Shown here: piece after piece, positions 8,448 to 16,823 of the stretch
Layout: the number at the start of each line of letters is the position of its first letter
How positions within the stretch are numbered: position 1 is the first letter of the stretch
Assembly: GCA_016200545.1 (NCBI GenBank)
Contig: JACQEO010000063.1
Coordinates: forward strand, 1 to 64,000
DNA: 64,000 nucleotides
Direction of reading: 5' to 3'
DNA from: Deltaproteobacteria bacterium
GTDB lineage: Bacteria; Desulfobacterota; Binatia; UTPRO1
Made by a program: the position numbers and the translations under genes
The notes under the pieces: model-generated
The model's input: the letters and a program-made list of their open reading frames with translations, nothing else
Databases searched by the model: none
What the model was told of the DNA's origin: nothing

Positions 8448-9089
8448 ATGACCAAAGAAGAGCGGCATGCGGGGCGGCTCACGGCCGCGGCACGGCGGGC
8501 GCAGCTAATCGAGGTCGGGCGCGCCGTGTTCGCGAAGCACGGCTACGAGGCGACGACCGTCGAGGAAATCGCCGAGCGGGCGCGCATCTCGAAGCCCATC
8601 GTGTACGAGCACTTCGGCGGCAAGGAAGGCCTGTACGCGGTGATCGTCGACCGCGAGGTGGAGCACATCGTCGGCCGCATCGTCGACGCCGTCATCGCGG
8701 GGTCGCCACGCGAGCGGCTCGAGCAGGCCGTGCTCGCCTTCCTCAGCTACGCGAAGGACCGCCCGGACGGCTTTGCGATGCTGCTCCGCGACGCACCCCT
8801 GACGAAGCGCCGCGGGGAGATGCCCGCCGTGATGCACGACCTCGCCGACCGTGTCGGCGGTGTCTTCACCGAGCAGTTCCGCAAGGCCGGGTACGACGCG
8901 AAGACCGCCCCGATCTACGCGCACGCGCTGGTCGGGATGGTCGCCTTCGTCGGCCAATGGTGGACGGAGAGCCGGAAGCCGCCGTCACCGGAGACCGTGG
9001 CGAGCCACGTCGCGGCGCTCGCATGGATGGGACTTCGGCATCTGCCCAGGCGGCCGACTCTGCTGGCGCGGAAAGACCGGCGACCCTGA
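8448..9089 (+). CDS. TetR-family transcriptional regulator (desaturase neighbour)
   Basis: 213 aa. The N-terminal DNA-binding domain is typical: RRAQLIEVGRAVFAKHGYEA, then TTVEEIAERARISKPIVYEH and FGGKEGLYAVIVD. The C-terminal ligand domain resembles regulators of lipid genes (GMVAFVGQWWTE). The ATG at 8448 is preferred over an upstream TTG at 8409, because the TTG would place the start inside the operator palindrome. It is divergent from the membrane desaturase, so it probably represses that gene and itself in response to a fatty acyl ligand. Confidence 0.88.
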   Translation: MTKEERHAGRLTAAARRAQLIEVGRAVFAKHGYEATTVEEIAERARISKPIVYEHFGGKEGLYAVIVDREVEHIVGRIVDAVIAGSPRERLEQAVLAFLSYAKDRPDGFAMLLRDAPLTKRRGEMPAVMHDLADRVGGVFTEQFRKAGYDAKTAPIYAHALVGMVAFVGQWWTESRKPPSPETVASHVAALAWMGLRHLPRRPTLLARKDRRP

Positions 9090-9143
9090 GGGCGGACGAC
9101 CCTCATTGACATACCGCGACCGCTCGGCGATGCGAGAGTCCCC

Positions 9144-9869
<726 letters not shown>

Positions 9870-9969
9870 CCCGTGACCGGTCGGCGCCGGTCGGCGCGCC
9901 GACTACCGCCGGCGGCGCGCCCGCGTGCGCCCCTTGGCAAGTCGCGCCATCCGTCCTACGTGAGACGGC

Positions 9970-11184
9970 ATGGCCATCGATTTCACTTTGCCGGCGGACG
10001 TCACCGCGGTGCGCGACCGAATACGCGCGTTCATGCAGGAGCGGGTCGCGCCCGCCGAGGCGCGCATGCGCACCGATGGCGGATGGCGAAAGGGCCTGGG
10101 CGCCCTCCGCGACGAAGCGAGAGCGGCGGGACTCTGGGCGCCGCACATGCCGCGCGAGTGGGGCGGCATGGGCCTCGGCCCGCTCGCCATGGCGTTCGTC
10201 TCCGCCGAGTGCGGGCGGACGACGATGGGCGCCTACATCCTCAACTGCCACGCCCCCGACGAAGGCAACATGCACACGCTCCTGCACCACGCCGACGACG
10301 CGCAGAAGGAGCGCTACCTCCGCCCGCTCGCTGCCGGTGAAGTGCGCTCGTGTTTCGCGCTGACGGAGCCTGAGGTCGCCGGCTCCGACCCGACCGGCAT
10401 CCGCACCACTGCCGTCAAAGACGGCGACAACTGGGTGCTGAACGGCCACAAGTGGTTCATCTCGGGCGCGCGCGGCGCCAAGTTCGCGATCGTCATCGCC
10501 AAGACCGACCCCGACGCCGAGCCGCCGCAGGCGCGCAACACCGCCTTCCTCGTCGACTGTGACACGCCCGGCTGGGAGATCGTGCGCGACATCGAGACCA
10601 TGGCCGGCCACGGCAACCACTGCGAAATCCGCCTCACCAACTGCGTCGTCTCCGGCGCCAATCTCCTCGCCGGCCGCGGCCAGGGTCATCGACTCGGCCA
10701 GGCGCGGCTCGGTCCGGCGCGCCTCGCGCACTGCATGCGCTGGATCGGCAACGCCGAGGTCGCGCTCGAGATGATGGTGAAGCGCGCCACCGAGCGTGAG
10801 CTGCACGGCGGCGTCCTCGCCGACAAGCAGGCGATCCAGTGGAAGATGGCCGAATCGGCGATGGAACTCTACGCCGCGAAGCTCATGGTGCTGCACGCCG
10901 CCTACCTGATCGAGAAGGGGATGCCGTTTCGTCAAGAGGTGTCGATGGCGAAGCACCACGTCGCCAACACGCTCTGGCGCGTCGTCGATCGCGCGATCCA
11001 AGTGCACGGTGCCCTCGGCTACTCGACCGACACCCCGCTCGAGAGCATGCTGCGCCACGCGCGCTCGGCGCGCCTCGTCGACGGCGCCGACGAGGTCCAC
11101 ATGCAGCAGATCGCGCTGCACGTGATCGAGGCCTTCCGCGAGACCGGCGGCACGCGCCGCGCGACCGGCGCAGATCTCCTATGA
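9970..11184 (+). CDS. Acyl-CoA dehydrogenase
   Basis: 404 aa flavoenzyme catalysing alpha,beta-dehydrogenation of an acyl-CoA with electrons passed to ETF. The three domains are visible: N-terminal helices (RDRIRAFMQERVAPAEARM, then MPREWGGMGLGPLAMAFV), the beta-barrel with CFALTEPEVAGSDP and NGHKWFISGARGAKFAIVI, and the C-terminal helices with MAKHHVANTLWRVVDRAIQV and HGALGYSTDTPLE. The length is normal for the family. Similarity is to long- or branched-chain and plant-type IBR3/ACAD10-11-like members, but the chain length is not deduced. The stop overlaps the ATG of the FG-GAP lipoprotein gene, so the two are coupled. Confidence 0.92.
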   Translation: MAIDFTLPADVTAVRDRIRAFMQERVAPAEARMRTDGGWRKGLGALRDEARAAGLWAPHMPREWGGMGLGPLAMAFVSAECGRTTMGAYILNCHAPDEGNMHTLLHHADDAQKERYLRPLAAGEVRSCFALTEPEVAGSDPTGIRTTAVKDGDNWVLNGHKWFISGARGAKFAIVIAKTDPDAEPPQARNTAFLVDCDTPGWEIVRDIETMAGHGNHCEIRLTNCVVSGANLLAGRGQGHRLGQARLGPARLAHCMRWIGNAEVALEMMVKRATERELHGGVLADKQAIQWKMAESAMELYAAKLMVLHAAYLIEKGMPFRQEVSMAKHHVANTLWRVVDRAIQVHGALGYSTDTPLESMLRHARSARLVDGADEVHMQQIALHVIEAFRETGGTRRATGADLL

Positions 11185-12491
11185 GCCGTGCGGGCGCCGG
11201 CGCCGCCGCGCTGCTCGCGGTGACGCTGCTCGTCGGCGGGTGCAGTCGCGACTCCTCGACGCCCGGCGGCGCGAGCGCGCCGGCAGTTCCAGCACCGAGC
11301 GCGCCGGCCGTTGGTGCGGCAGCCGCGCGTGCCGTCGCCGCGGCGCCCGCGCGCGAGCCGCTCGTCGGCGGTCCGTATCCCGCGCTCCTCGTCGCGCAGG
11401 CGCAGTTCAACGAGACCGTCGCGTCCGACGGCACGAAGAAGCCCGTCCCCGGCTACGCCAAGCTCCTCATCGTCCGCAAGACCGACGGCGGTTGGCAGAC
11501 GGTCACGCTCGAGGACCCCGACAGCAACGCCTTCCACAAGGCGCTCGCGTACGACGGCGGCATCCTCACCATCGGCGCCACCCAGGCGATGCTGAAGCTC
11601 TGGCACTTCGCGAACGGCGCGTGGACGCAGGAGACGCACTGGAACCCGAAGTTCGGCGGCAAGTTCGACAGGCTGCGCGACATCGAGCAGGGCGACGTCG
11701 ACGGCGATCGCAAGGACGATCTGGTGATCGCGACGCATGATCAAGGCGTGATCGCCGTCGTCCATCCCGATCAGAACTGGAAGGTCGACGAGATCGATCA
11801 CCAGGCCGACACCTTCGTGCACGAGATCGAGCTCGGCGACGTCGACGGCGACGGGACGCTCGAGATCTTCGCGACGCCGAGCAAGCCGAACAAGCTCGAC
11901 CAGGAGCAGCCCGGCGAAGTGCGCATGTACCGCTACGGGCGGACCGGCTGGAAGAAGTCCGTCGTCGACGCGCCCGGCGACACCCACGCCAAGGAGATCC
12001 TCACCGCCGACGTCGACGGGAACCACGTCGCCGAGCTCTTCGTTGTGTGGGAGGGCGCCGTCGGCGCGGGCGGCGCGCTCGTGCGGCCGGTGACGATCAA
12101 GGAGTACAAGCTTCTCGGGAGCGGCACCTTCGTCGGCACCGAGGTCGCGTCGGTTCCTGATCGCCAGATGCGCGCCATCGCCGCCGGCGACGTCAACGGC
12201 GACGGCAAGATCGACCTCGTCGCCGGCGCGCTCTCCTCCGGCCTCTGGCTCTTCGAGCAAGACGGCGCCGGATGGAAGAAGACACTCATCGACGCCAACT
12301 CCTCCGGCTTCGAGCACCCCGTCTGCCTCGCCGACCTCGACGGCGACGGCGCACTCGAGATCTACGTCGCCGCCGAGGACCAGCACGAGCTCCGCCAGTA
12401 CCGCTGGCAGAACGGCGCCTTTCAGAAGAGCGTCGTCGCCCAGCTCCACCCCGGCGACATCACCTGGAACATCACCGCCGGGAAGTTTTGA
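11181..12491 (+). CDS. FG-GAP/VCBS-repeat lipoprotein
   Basis: 436 aa. Lipoprotein signal LLAVTLLVGGC with the lipobox cysteine near residue 20, then an Ala/Pro-rich linker. The body repeats FG-GAP/VCBS-like Ca-binding loops: GDVDGDRKDDLVIATHD, GDVDGDGTLEIFATPS, ADVDGNHVAELFVVW, GDVNGDGKIDLVAGALS and DLDGDGALEIYVAAED. This predicts a beta-propeller anchored in the outer membrane or periplasm. The ATG overlaps the acyl-CoA dehydrogenase stop (ATGA) and its own stop overlaps the next start (TGATG), so three genes are translated together. A role linking envelope and lipid oxidation is unproven; co-transcription is the only clue. Confidence 0.82.
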   Translation: MSRAGAGAAALLAVTLLVGGCSRDSSTPGGASAPAVPAPSAPAVGAAAARAVAAAPAREPLVGGPYPALLVAQAQFNETVASDGTKKPVPGYAKLLIVRKTDGGWQTVTLEDPDSNAFHKALAYDGGILTIGATQAMLKLWHFANGAWTQETHWNPKFGGKFDRLRDIEQGDVDGDRKDDLVIATHDQGVIAVVHPDQNWKVDEIDHQADTFVHEIELGDVDGDGTLEIFATPSKPNKLDQEQPGEVRMYRYGRTGWKKSVVDAPGDTHAKEILTADVDGNHVAELFVVWEGAVGAGGALVRPVTIKEYKLLGSGTFVGTEVASVPDRQMRAIAAGDVNGDGKIDLVAGALSSGLWLFEQDGAGWKKTLIDANSSGFEHPVCLADLDGDGALEIYVAAEDQHELRQYRWQNGAFQKSVVAQLHPGDITWNITAGKF

Positions 12492-12775
12492 TGTCGAAGC
12501 GGCGCGGCAGGACCGGTCTCATCGGTCTCCTCGCGCTCTTCGCGCTCATGGTACTGGTCGTGTGGTGGAGCCTCCAGGTCGGCGGCGTCCGCTGCGAGGT
12601 GTGCATCGCCTACGCCGGCCGCTCGCAATGCCGCAGCGTCGACGGCGCGAGCCGCGACGAAGCGCTCGGCGCCGCGACGACGAACGTCTGCGCCTACCTC
12701 TCCAACGGCGTCACTGACTCGATGGCGTGCGCGCGAACGCCGCCGACGAAGACGGAGTGTGCGAGCGCGGAGTGA
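12491..12775 (+). CDS. Small membrane-anchored Cys-containing protein
   Basis: 94 aa. One N-terminal transmembrane helix (GLIGLLALFALMVLVVWWSL) follows a Lys/Arg-rich start. The outside part has CEVCIAY, a second Cys at SQCRS, and three further Cys. The spacing recalls small periplasmic proteins with structural disulfides. The start overlaps the stop of the FG-GAP lipoprotein by TGATG, so it is the third gene of that operon. I do not recognise the family. Confidence 0.7.
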   Translation: MSKRRGRTGLIGLLALFALMVLVVWWSLQVGGVRCEVCIAYAGRSQCRSVDGASRDEALGAATTNVCAYLSNGVTDSMACARTPPTKTECASAE

Positions 12776-13092
12776 TCGGGGCAGCGATCGCGAGGGTTGA
12801 TCCGAAATGAGACAGTAGAAGAGTAGCGTCGCGCTTGTCGCGCGGAGAAGGCGACCTCTATACTCCGCTCGCCATGCTGGCGACGATGATCCACGATACC
12901 CTGCAATTCCTCGGAGCCTATCGCCTCGCAGGGTGCGAGATGACCGACGGGATAAGGCCGAGAGCTGCCGCGAGTTTTGCAGGTGACCGTTGCCGACAGG
13001 CCGTCACGATAGGCTGCACACGCTCGCTATGTCGGCGGGACGGTGCAGAACTGTCCAAGTTTAGTCGGGCGGACAGACGCCGGGCAAAGAGC
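12776..13092. other. Gap before the protease gene, start of the low-GC island
   Basis: About 317 bases without a supported gene. An in-frame extension of the protease frame runs through it but has no protein-like features. Base composition drops from here to about 17.4 kb. An 8-bp inverted pair (AGCCTATC at 12915, GATAGGCT at 13008) is present but could be chance. Confidence 0.5.
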
Positions 13093-13863
13093 ATGGAGAG
13101 AATTCTCAGAGCGCTCGGCGTAGTGACTTTCGTGACTTTCGTCATTCCGACAGCAGCAGCGATGGCGGAAGTGGTGGTGAGCAGCAACGCGCTCCAGCGG
13201 ACGTTTCAACTGAAATACGGCAATCAGACCGGCACTTGCTTCACACTAGACGTCGACGGGCGACAGTATCTGATTACTGCCAAGCACGTTGTGGATGGCC
13301 TCAAGGGCGGGGGCGACATCGAGATCCGAAGGGATAGCCAATGGCAGTCACTACCGGTCAAAGCGTTCTTCCCGTCGCCCAACTCCGTCGACATAGCCGT
13401 CCTGGCGGCCCCACTGCAGATCTCTCCGTCTCTACCCCTGCCCGCTGAACCAGTTAACCTGTTTGTGTCTCAGGACGTTTACTTTCTTGGGTTCCCCTAT
13501 GGCCTGTCGATGGATGCTAAGAATCTAAATGCCGGCTTCCCGCTTCCATTTGTCAAGAGGGGGATTGTGGCGGCCTTTGTTGCTGTCGACGGCGGAGCTC
13601 AGATCATTGTGGTTGACGGTCTGAACAACTCCGGATTTTCTGGAGGACCTGTTGTGTATCAGGACGTAAGTACTCGGGAGCTGAAAGTGGCCGGCGTGGT
13701 TTCTAGCTACCGGTTCCAAGAAGACAAGGTATTTGAGGGTGGCAAGGAGACCACCTTCTCAGTTCGGAGCAATACAGGTCTCCTCATTGCCTACGGTATC
13801 AAAAAAGCCTTGGAGGTCATTCGTGCGAACCCAGTTGGGGCTGTGATAGAATTAGGAAAGTGA
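13093..13863 (+). CDS. Secreted trypsin-like serine protease
   Basis: 256 aa. The signal peptide MERILRALGVVTFVTFVIP ends near TAAAMA, so the enzyme acts outside the cytoplasm. The chymotrypsin-fold triad is recognisable: His in ITAKHVVDG, Asp in NSVDIAVLAAP, and Ser in NNSGFSGGPVVY. No PDZ domain follows, unlike DegP. The start is at MERI, because the long in-frame extension upstream has no coding character and a signal peptide must be N-terminal. Codon use and GC are lower than in flanking genes. Eighteen bases after the stop begins an integron attC-like site, the arrangement expected of a gene cassette. The substrate is unknown. Confidence 0.8.
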   Translation: MERILRALGVVTFVTFVIPTAAAMAEVVVSSNALQRTFQLKYGNQTGTCFTLDVDGRQYLITAKHVVDGLKGGGDIEIRRDSQWQSLPVKAFFPSPNSVDIAVLAAPLQISPSLPLPAEPVNLFVSQDVYFLGFPYGLSMDAKNLNAGFPLPFVKRGIVAAFVAVDGGAQIIVVDGLNNSGFSGGPVVYQDVSTRELKVAGVVSSYRFQEDKVFEGGKETTFSVRSNTGLLIAYGIKKALEVIRANPVGAVIELGK

Positions 13864-13880
13864 GCCGGGAACCGGCGGCC

Positions 13881-13971
13881 ACCCAACAGGCGCTCGAGCG
13901 GGCCGGCCCGAACGCGCGGGGCCGAAACCGAGCGCAAGCGCGGCCATCTGCTCGGCGCCAATCCGTTAGGC
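13881..13971 (+). repeat. Integron attC-like recombination site
   Basis: An R''-type box ACCCAAC (13881-13887, consensus RYYYAAC) and an R'-type box GTTAGGC (13965-13971, consensus GTTRRRY) bound an imperfect palindrome of 91 bp. Within it GGCGC pairs with GCGCC, GAGC with GCTC and GGCC with GGCC. There are unequal bulges (TC against G) and a 5-base unpaired spacer before the R' box, as in attC hairpins. R'' and R' pair at 5 of 7 positions. It follows the protease stop by 17 bases and precedes the next start by 43. No integrase is in the window. Confidence 0.5.
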
Positions 13972-14014
13972 GACAACCCTGAGCCCGGCAACCAGCTTGC
14001 ATGGGGGCATCGAT

Positions 14015-14572
14015 ATGGATTGGACAGCAGTAGGGTCGATCGCCACTGCCATCGGCCTTGCTTTGCTTGCCTATCAAATCTTTCTCCAGCGTCGAGACAG
14101 TGCTTTCGAGCGCGCTACGCACATCTTTGCAGAACTGAACGCTCCGGAGGTCCGCGAGGCCTTGCGCTTCATCTACTCCAGATCGCCCGCGGAGTTGCTG
14201 CTGTCGGAACTATCAGACCTTCGACGCCAGAAGGTGGAAATGGTGCTCGCTCACTTGGAGCGGCTGAGCTATCGGATCCGACGCGGTCTCGTCGCTGAGG
14301 AGGAGGTGTACGAAATGTTCTGGGACGTCGTCGTTCGCGTCGCTCAGCAGCTGCACTCCCACATTGACGATCAGGCTCAGAGGCGCGGCGGGTATCGACA
14401 CGTGGCAAACTTCGAATGGCTTGCCAAGAGATTTAAGGTGCAAAGCCTGAAGACCGACGGTGGTGCCCCCCTAAACGCCTATGCCACCCCCCTCCCGGAG
14501 CTTCTCAAGATGAAACCGCTTCCGGTCTTTCGGGTGGAACCGAAGAGTGATGAGATCTCACAGCAAGAGTAG
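14015..14572 (+). CDS. Membrane-anchored helical protein, unknown function
   Basis: 185 aa. One N-terminal transmembrane helix (MDWTAVGSIATAIGLALLAY) is followed by a cytoplasmic alpha-helical region (RDSAFERATHIFAELNAPEV, REALRFIYS, KVEMVLAHLERLSYRIRRGL). The architecture resembles DUF4760-type proteins, but I cannot assign it firmly. The start is the second possible initiator, MDWTAV, with a G-rich stretch upstream. The stop overlaps the GTG of the next gene (TAGTG), so the two are translationally coupled. Low GC relative to the chromosome and the preceding attC-like site point to acquisition by transfer. Confidence 0.65.
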   Translation: MDWTAVGSIATAIGLALLAYQIFLQRRDSAFERATHIFAELNAPEVREALRFIYSRSPAELLLSELSDLRRQKVEMVLAHLERLSYRIRRGLVAEEEVYEMFWDVVVRVAQQLHSHIDDQAQRRGGYRHVANFEWLAKRFKVQSLKTDGGAPLNAYATPLPELLKMKPLPVFRVEPKSDEISQQE

Positions 14573-15510
14573 TGTCGCCTAACAAGAGCGGACGAGTCGT
14601 GGACCGTGGCCTTGTGCTCCACCGTGCGAGATTCGATGAGCATGTCTCAAAGCTCAGGCAGGCATGCCAGTGGCTGGCGATAAGCCAAGGTCGAGCAGCC
14701 ACCTACACTCGTCTCGTGGCGGAGTTCTTCGAGAACGATGCTCGCACCGAAGAGCACATTCTTGCCTGCAACGAGAGCTCCGAGATCGTAGACTTATTCG
14801 AGCTCTGGCAACCGCACGTCGATCGATTCCCCGGTCTTCGGAAGAATCTTCGCCAGGTATGTAGGAAGGGCCCGACACTGCGTGAGCAGGAGAATCCCGC
14901 CGCATCGAGCAATCGACCGAGGAATGATGCCTTCAGCTACCTGGTGTCCGGCACGCTTCTCAGCGCTGCCGTCTCGGTGGTTGCTGTCGAAGGCCTACGG
15001 CGTACCGATTTTGCTGGCGCTTCCGATGCCGATCTTACCTTCGAATCGAGTGCCGGCTATGTCGACGTTGAGTGCAAGCGTCCTCAGACCGAAGACGGTT
15101 TGGTGCCGCGTATGCGGGAAGCGCTCGGTCAGCTCATGCAGCCGAGTCGAGACGGGCGTCTGGGGGTCGTTGCTCTCGACTGCTCGACCATCGTCCGCCC
15201 TCCTGGCACGCTTTTGGAGTACAAATCTGGGGAAGTCGCTGAGGCGCGGGTCTCGGACATCCTCGCGGCGCGTTTGGGTCCTAAGCTTGTCCCCCACCTT
15301 ACGGCGCAGGTGCTAGGTGTCGTCCTCGTCGCTCGCGTGGCCGCGATGATGCGATTCGGGGAAGGCGTCATCGGCAGCCCGAGCGGGGAGTTCCGTCCAG
15401 AAACGATTCTTACGTGGCTTGTGGTCAGCAATTCGAACGCGCGTGATTCGCTCGTCCTCAAGGTCGTCGCAGAGAAGATCGGGCTGTATCAAGCAAGAGC
15501 GCGCAGTTGA
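14572..15510 (+). CDS. PD-(D/E)XK-like protein of unknown function
   Basis: 312 aa. A helical N-terminal half of about 150 residues is followed by DADLTFESSAGYVDVECKRP. There an Asp, then E-C-K on a beta-hairpin, fit the PD-(D/E)XK nuclease core, and a predicted alternating beta/alpha region follows (GRLGVVALDCST, VLGVVLVARVAAMM, TILTWLVVS). A nuclease role is inference from this motif only. The GTG start overlaps the upstream stop; later in-frame GTGs (14599, 14614) are alternatives. It forms a two-gene unit with the membrane protein and lies beside a HigBA toxin-antitoxin pair, a setting seen for defence or mobile-island genes. Confidence 0.6.
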   Translation: MSPNKSGRVVDRGLVLHRARFDEHVSKLRQACQWLAISQGRAATYTRLVAEFFENDARTEEHILACNESSEIVDLFELWQPHVDRFPGLRKNLRQVCRKGPTLREQENPAASSNRPRNDAFSYLVSGTLLSAAVSVVAVEGLRRTDFAGASDADLTFESSAGYVDVECKRPQTEDGLVPRMREALGQLMQPSRDGRLGVVALDCSTIVRPPGTLLEYKSGEVAEARVSDILAARLGPKLVPHLTAQVLGVVLVARVAAMMRFGEGVIGSPSGEFRPETILTWLVVSNSNARDSLVLKVVAEKIGLYQARARS

Positions 15511-15622
15511 GAGGGGGGTGATGTGACGGAGACGCGCCGCCGTCTAGCGCACACCTGGAGGGGATCGGCGGCAAGGCACGAGCCCGAGGCGCCGCGGCTC
15601 GCCGGCCGCTCAGCGCCAAGCG

Positions 15623-15952
15623 CTAGGCCGCCTTCCGACCGGGCCGCGCCAACCAGCGAATGAGATCACGGCGACTGGCTCCCATCCTGAGCAGCGAGCG
15701 AACCAAGAGGTCGATGCTCACTGATGGATCCCCGGCTTCCATCTTCGCCATGCGCGACTGGCTCGACCCTAGCAGGCGCCCCAATTGGCTCTGGGTGAGC
15801 TTCCGCTTCGATCGCTCCTCCCTCACCGCCCTCGCGAGAGCGAGCTTCAGGTCTATGACGGCCTCTTCCTCGTCGGTCATCCCGAGGAACTCCTTGGTCG
15901 ATCCGAGTTTCCAGCCGGCTTTCTCTAAGCGCCGTCGCTTCTCTGCGTTCAT
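15623..15952 (-). CDS. higA: HigA-type antitoxin, XRE family
   Basis: 109 aa cytoplasmic protein with a helix-turn-helix: SKRKLTQSQLGRLLGSSQSR and MAKMEAGDPSVSIDLLVRSL. It would neutralise the partner toxin and bind the shared operator as autorepressor. The toxin-first order (HigB then HigA) is the usual one for this family. The ATG overlaps the toxin stop by ATGA. The start is placed at MNAEKR with a GGAGG-like AAAGGAGGAAGT upstream. The TAG stop lies inside a GCGCTAGGC palindrome half, convergent with the PD-(D/E)XK-like gene. Confidence 0.85.
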   Translation of the reverse strand: MNAEKRRRLEKAGWKLGSTKEFLGMTDEEEAVIDLKLALARAVREERSKRKLTQSQLGRLLGSSQSRMAKMEAGDPSVSIDLLVRSLLRMGASRRDLIRWLARPGRKAA

Positions 15953-16305
15953 GACTTCCTCCTTTCGCGTGCTGCGCGATCGTAGGCCTCCAGACGTCTC
16001 TGGCAGCGGGAGATCACGTCCCGTGGGGTCGTCCGCGTCTTCTTCACGAAAACGTCTCCGATCACGATCGCATCCTCGTCCACCCGGTAGACGATCCGCC
16101 ACTCGTGGCTCTTGTCCGTAACCCGCAGCTCGTGGCAGCCTCTGCCGATGGACGGCATCGGCCGGGAGTTGGGGAGGCCGATCGACTCCCCGTGTTGGAG
16201 TCTCCTGAGCAAGGCTCCCACTTCGATCCGAGCCTCTTTCGAGAACGGTGGCGTCTTGATCTCGCCATGGAGCCACGCAAGCGGCTTGTTTCGCTTCTCA
16301 GCCAT
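15949..16305 (-). CDS. higB: HigB/RelE-family toxin (phage-derived Gp49-like)
   Basis: 118 aa. It matches the RelE/HigB superfamily of ribosome-dependent mRNA interferases of the Gp49-like type: PLAWLHGEIKTPPFSKEARI, EVGALLRRLQHGES, SRPMPSIGRGCHELRV and EWRIVYRVDEDAIVIGDVF, then FVKKTRTTP. Basic residues around RVTDKSHEWRIVYR suit RNA binding. The start MAEKRNKP lies about eight bases after the predicted transcription start, so the mRNA has a very short leader. It overlaps the antitoxin gene by four bases. The pair is complete and likely functional. Confidence 0.85.
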   Translation of the reverse strand: MAEKRNKPLAWLHGEIKTPPFSKEARIEVGALLRRLQHGESIGLPNSRPMPSIGRGCHELRVTDKSHEWRIVYRVDEDAIVIGDVFVKKTRTTPRDVISRCQRRLEAYDRAARERRKS

Positions 16306-16313
16306 CCTATCGG

Positions 16314-16347
16314 AGAATATGTCAGACTTGACATCTACGCAAGCGTA
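16314..16347 (-). promoter_or_regulatory. higBA promoter with overlapping inverted repeats
   Basis: On the minus strand a -35 TTGCGT (16342-16337) and a -10 TATTCT (16319-16314) are separated by 17 bp. Two palindromes overlap it: TACGC-AA-GCGTA (16336-16347) across the -35, and TGTCA-GACT-TGACA (16320-16333) in the spacer. This is the expected layout for autorepression by the HigA antitoxin. Confidence 0.65.
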
Positions 16348-16400
16348 AGCTGACCGAGAGTGTTCTATGACGTCGCGCGCGAAGAGGGAGTGGAGCCGAG

Positions 16401-16823
16401 GTGACCGGAGCTGATCCGCGCCTGACGCTCGTGGTCGTCCCGGGCTCCTACGCGATCTGTCGCCTGAGCGCGGATCACGCACCTCCAGCCTGGGCGGCGC
16501 GCGGGAGGTTTTGCTCCATGACTCGTACGCCCTATGAACTGTCGATCGTGTGCGAGGCGGATGCGGTGCCGGATGAGGTGCAGGCTGAACGAGGGTGGAG
16601 CGCCGTAGCGGTCCAAGGCCCGCTCGACTTGAACCTGACGGGCATCCTCGCGAGGCTTGCGGCTCCTCTCGAGGCTGCGGGGATCAGCATCTTCGCGGTC
16701 TCAACGTACGACACGGACTACATCTTAGTGCGAGACGGCGACTTCGAGCGCGCGATTGAGACTCTACGGAAGGCCGGCCACACCGTCACGAATGAGGCGG
16801 CGGGCGGCGCGAGTTTCCGCTAG
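16401..16823 (+). CDS. ACT domain-containing protein (CASTOR-like)
   Basis: 140 aa. The C-terminal part ISIFAVSTYDTDYILVRDGD and FERAIETLRKAGH is the hallmark of small tandem-ACT proteins (ACT_7 type, CASTOR/POLLUX-like), which bind amino acids as sensors. The first half contains the other ACT-like repeat (RLTLVVVPGSYAICRLSAD). It is a cytoplasmic, ligand-binding regulator with no enzyme domain. GTG start with AGAGGGAGTGGAG upstream. It is convergent with the L,D-transpeptidase: the two stop codons share a CTAG. Confidence 0.75.
   Translation: MTGADPRLTLVVVPGSYAICRLSADHAPPAWAARGRFCSMTRTPYELSIVCEADAVPDEVQAERGWSAVAVQGPLDLNLTGILARLAAPLEAAGISIFAVSTYDTDYILVRDGDFERAIETLRKAGHTVTNEAAGGASFR

Noticed and set aside
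12916..13014. GCCTATC/GATAGGC inverted pair 99 bp apart before the protease, resembling attC boxes
   Set aside because: It lacks the required AAC/GTT triplets, and an 8-bp match at this distance is likely by chance in a 300-bp gap.
14577..14583. GCCTAAC, a perfect R''-type box just after the 14015-14572 gene
   Set aside because: No matching GTTRRRY box or palindrome follows within 140 bp; at most a truncated attC.
15541..15628. GTCTAGCGC/GCGCTAGGC palindrome after the PD-(D/E)XK-like gene as a second attC
   Set aside because: The R' box would be GCTAGGC, not GTTRRRY, and it overlaps the higA stop codon; a degenerate site is possible but not supported.
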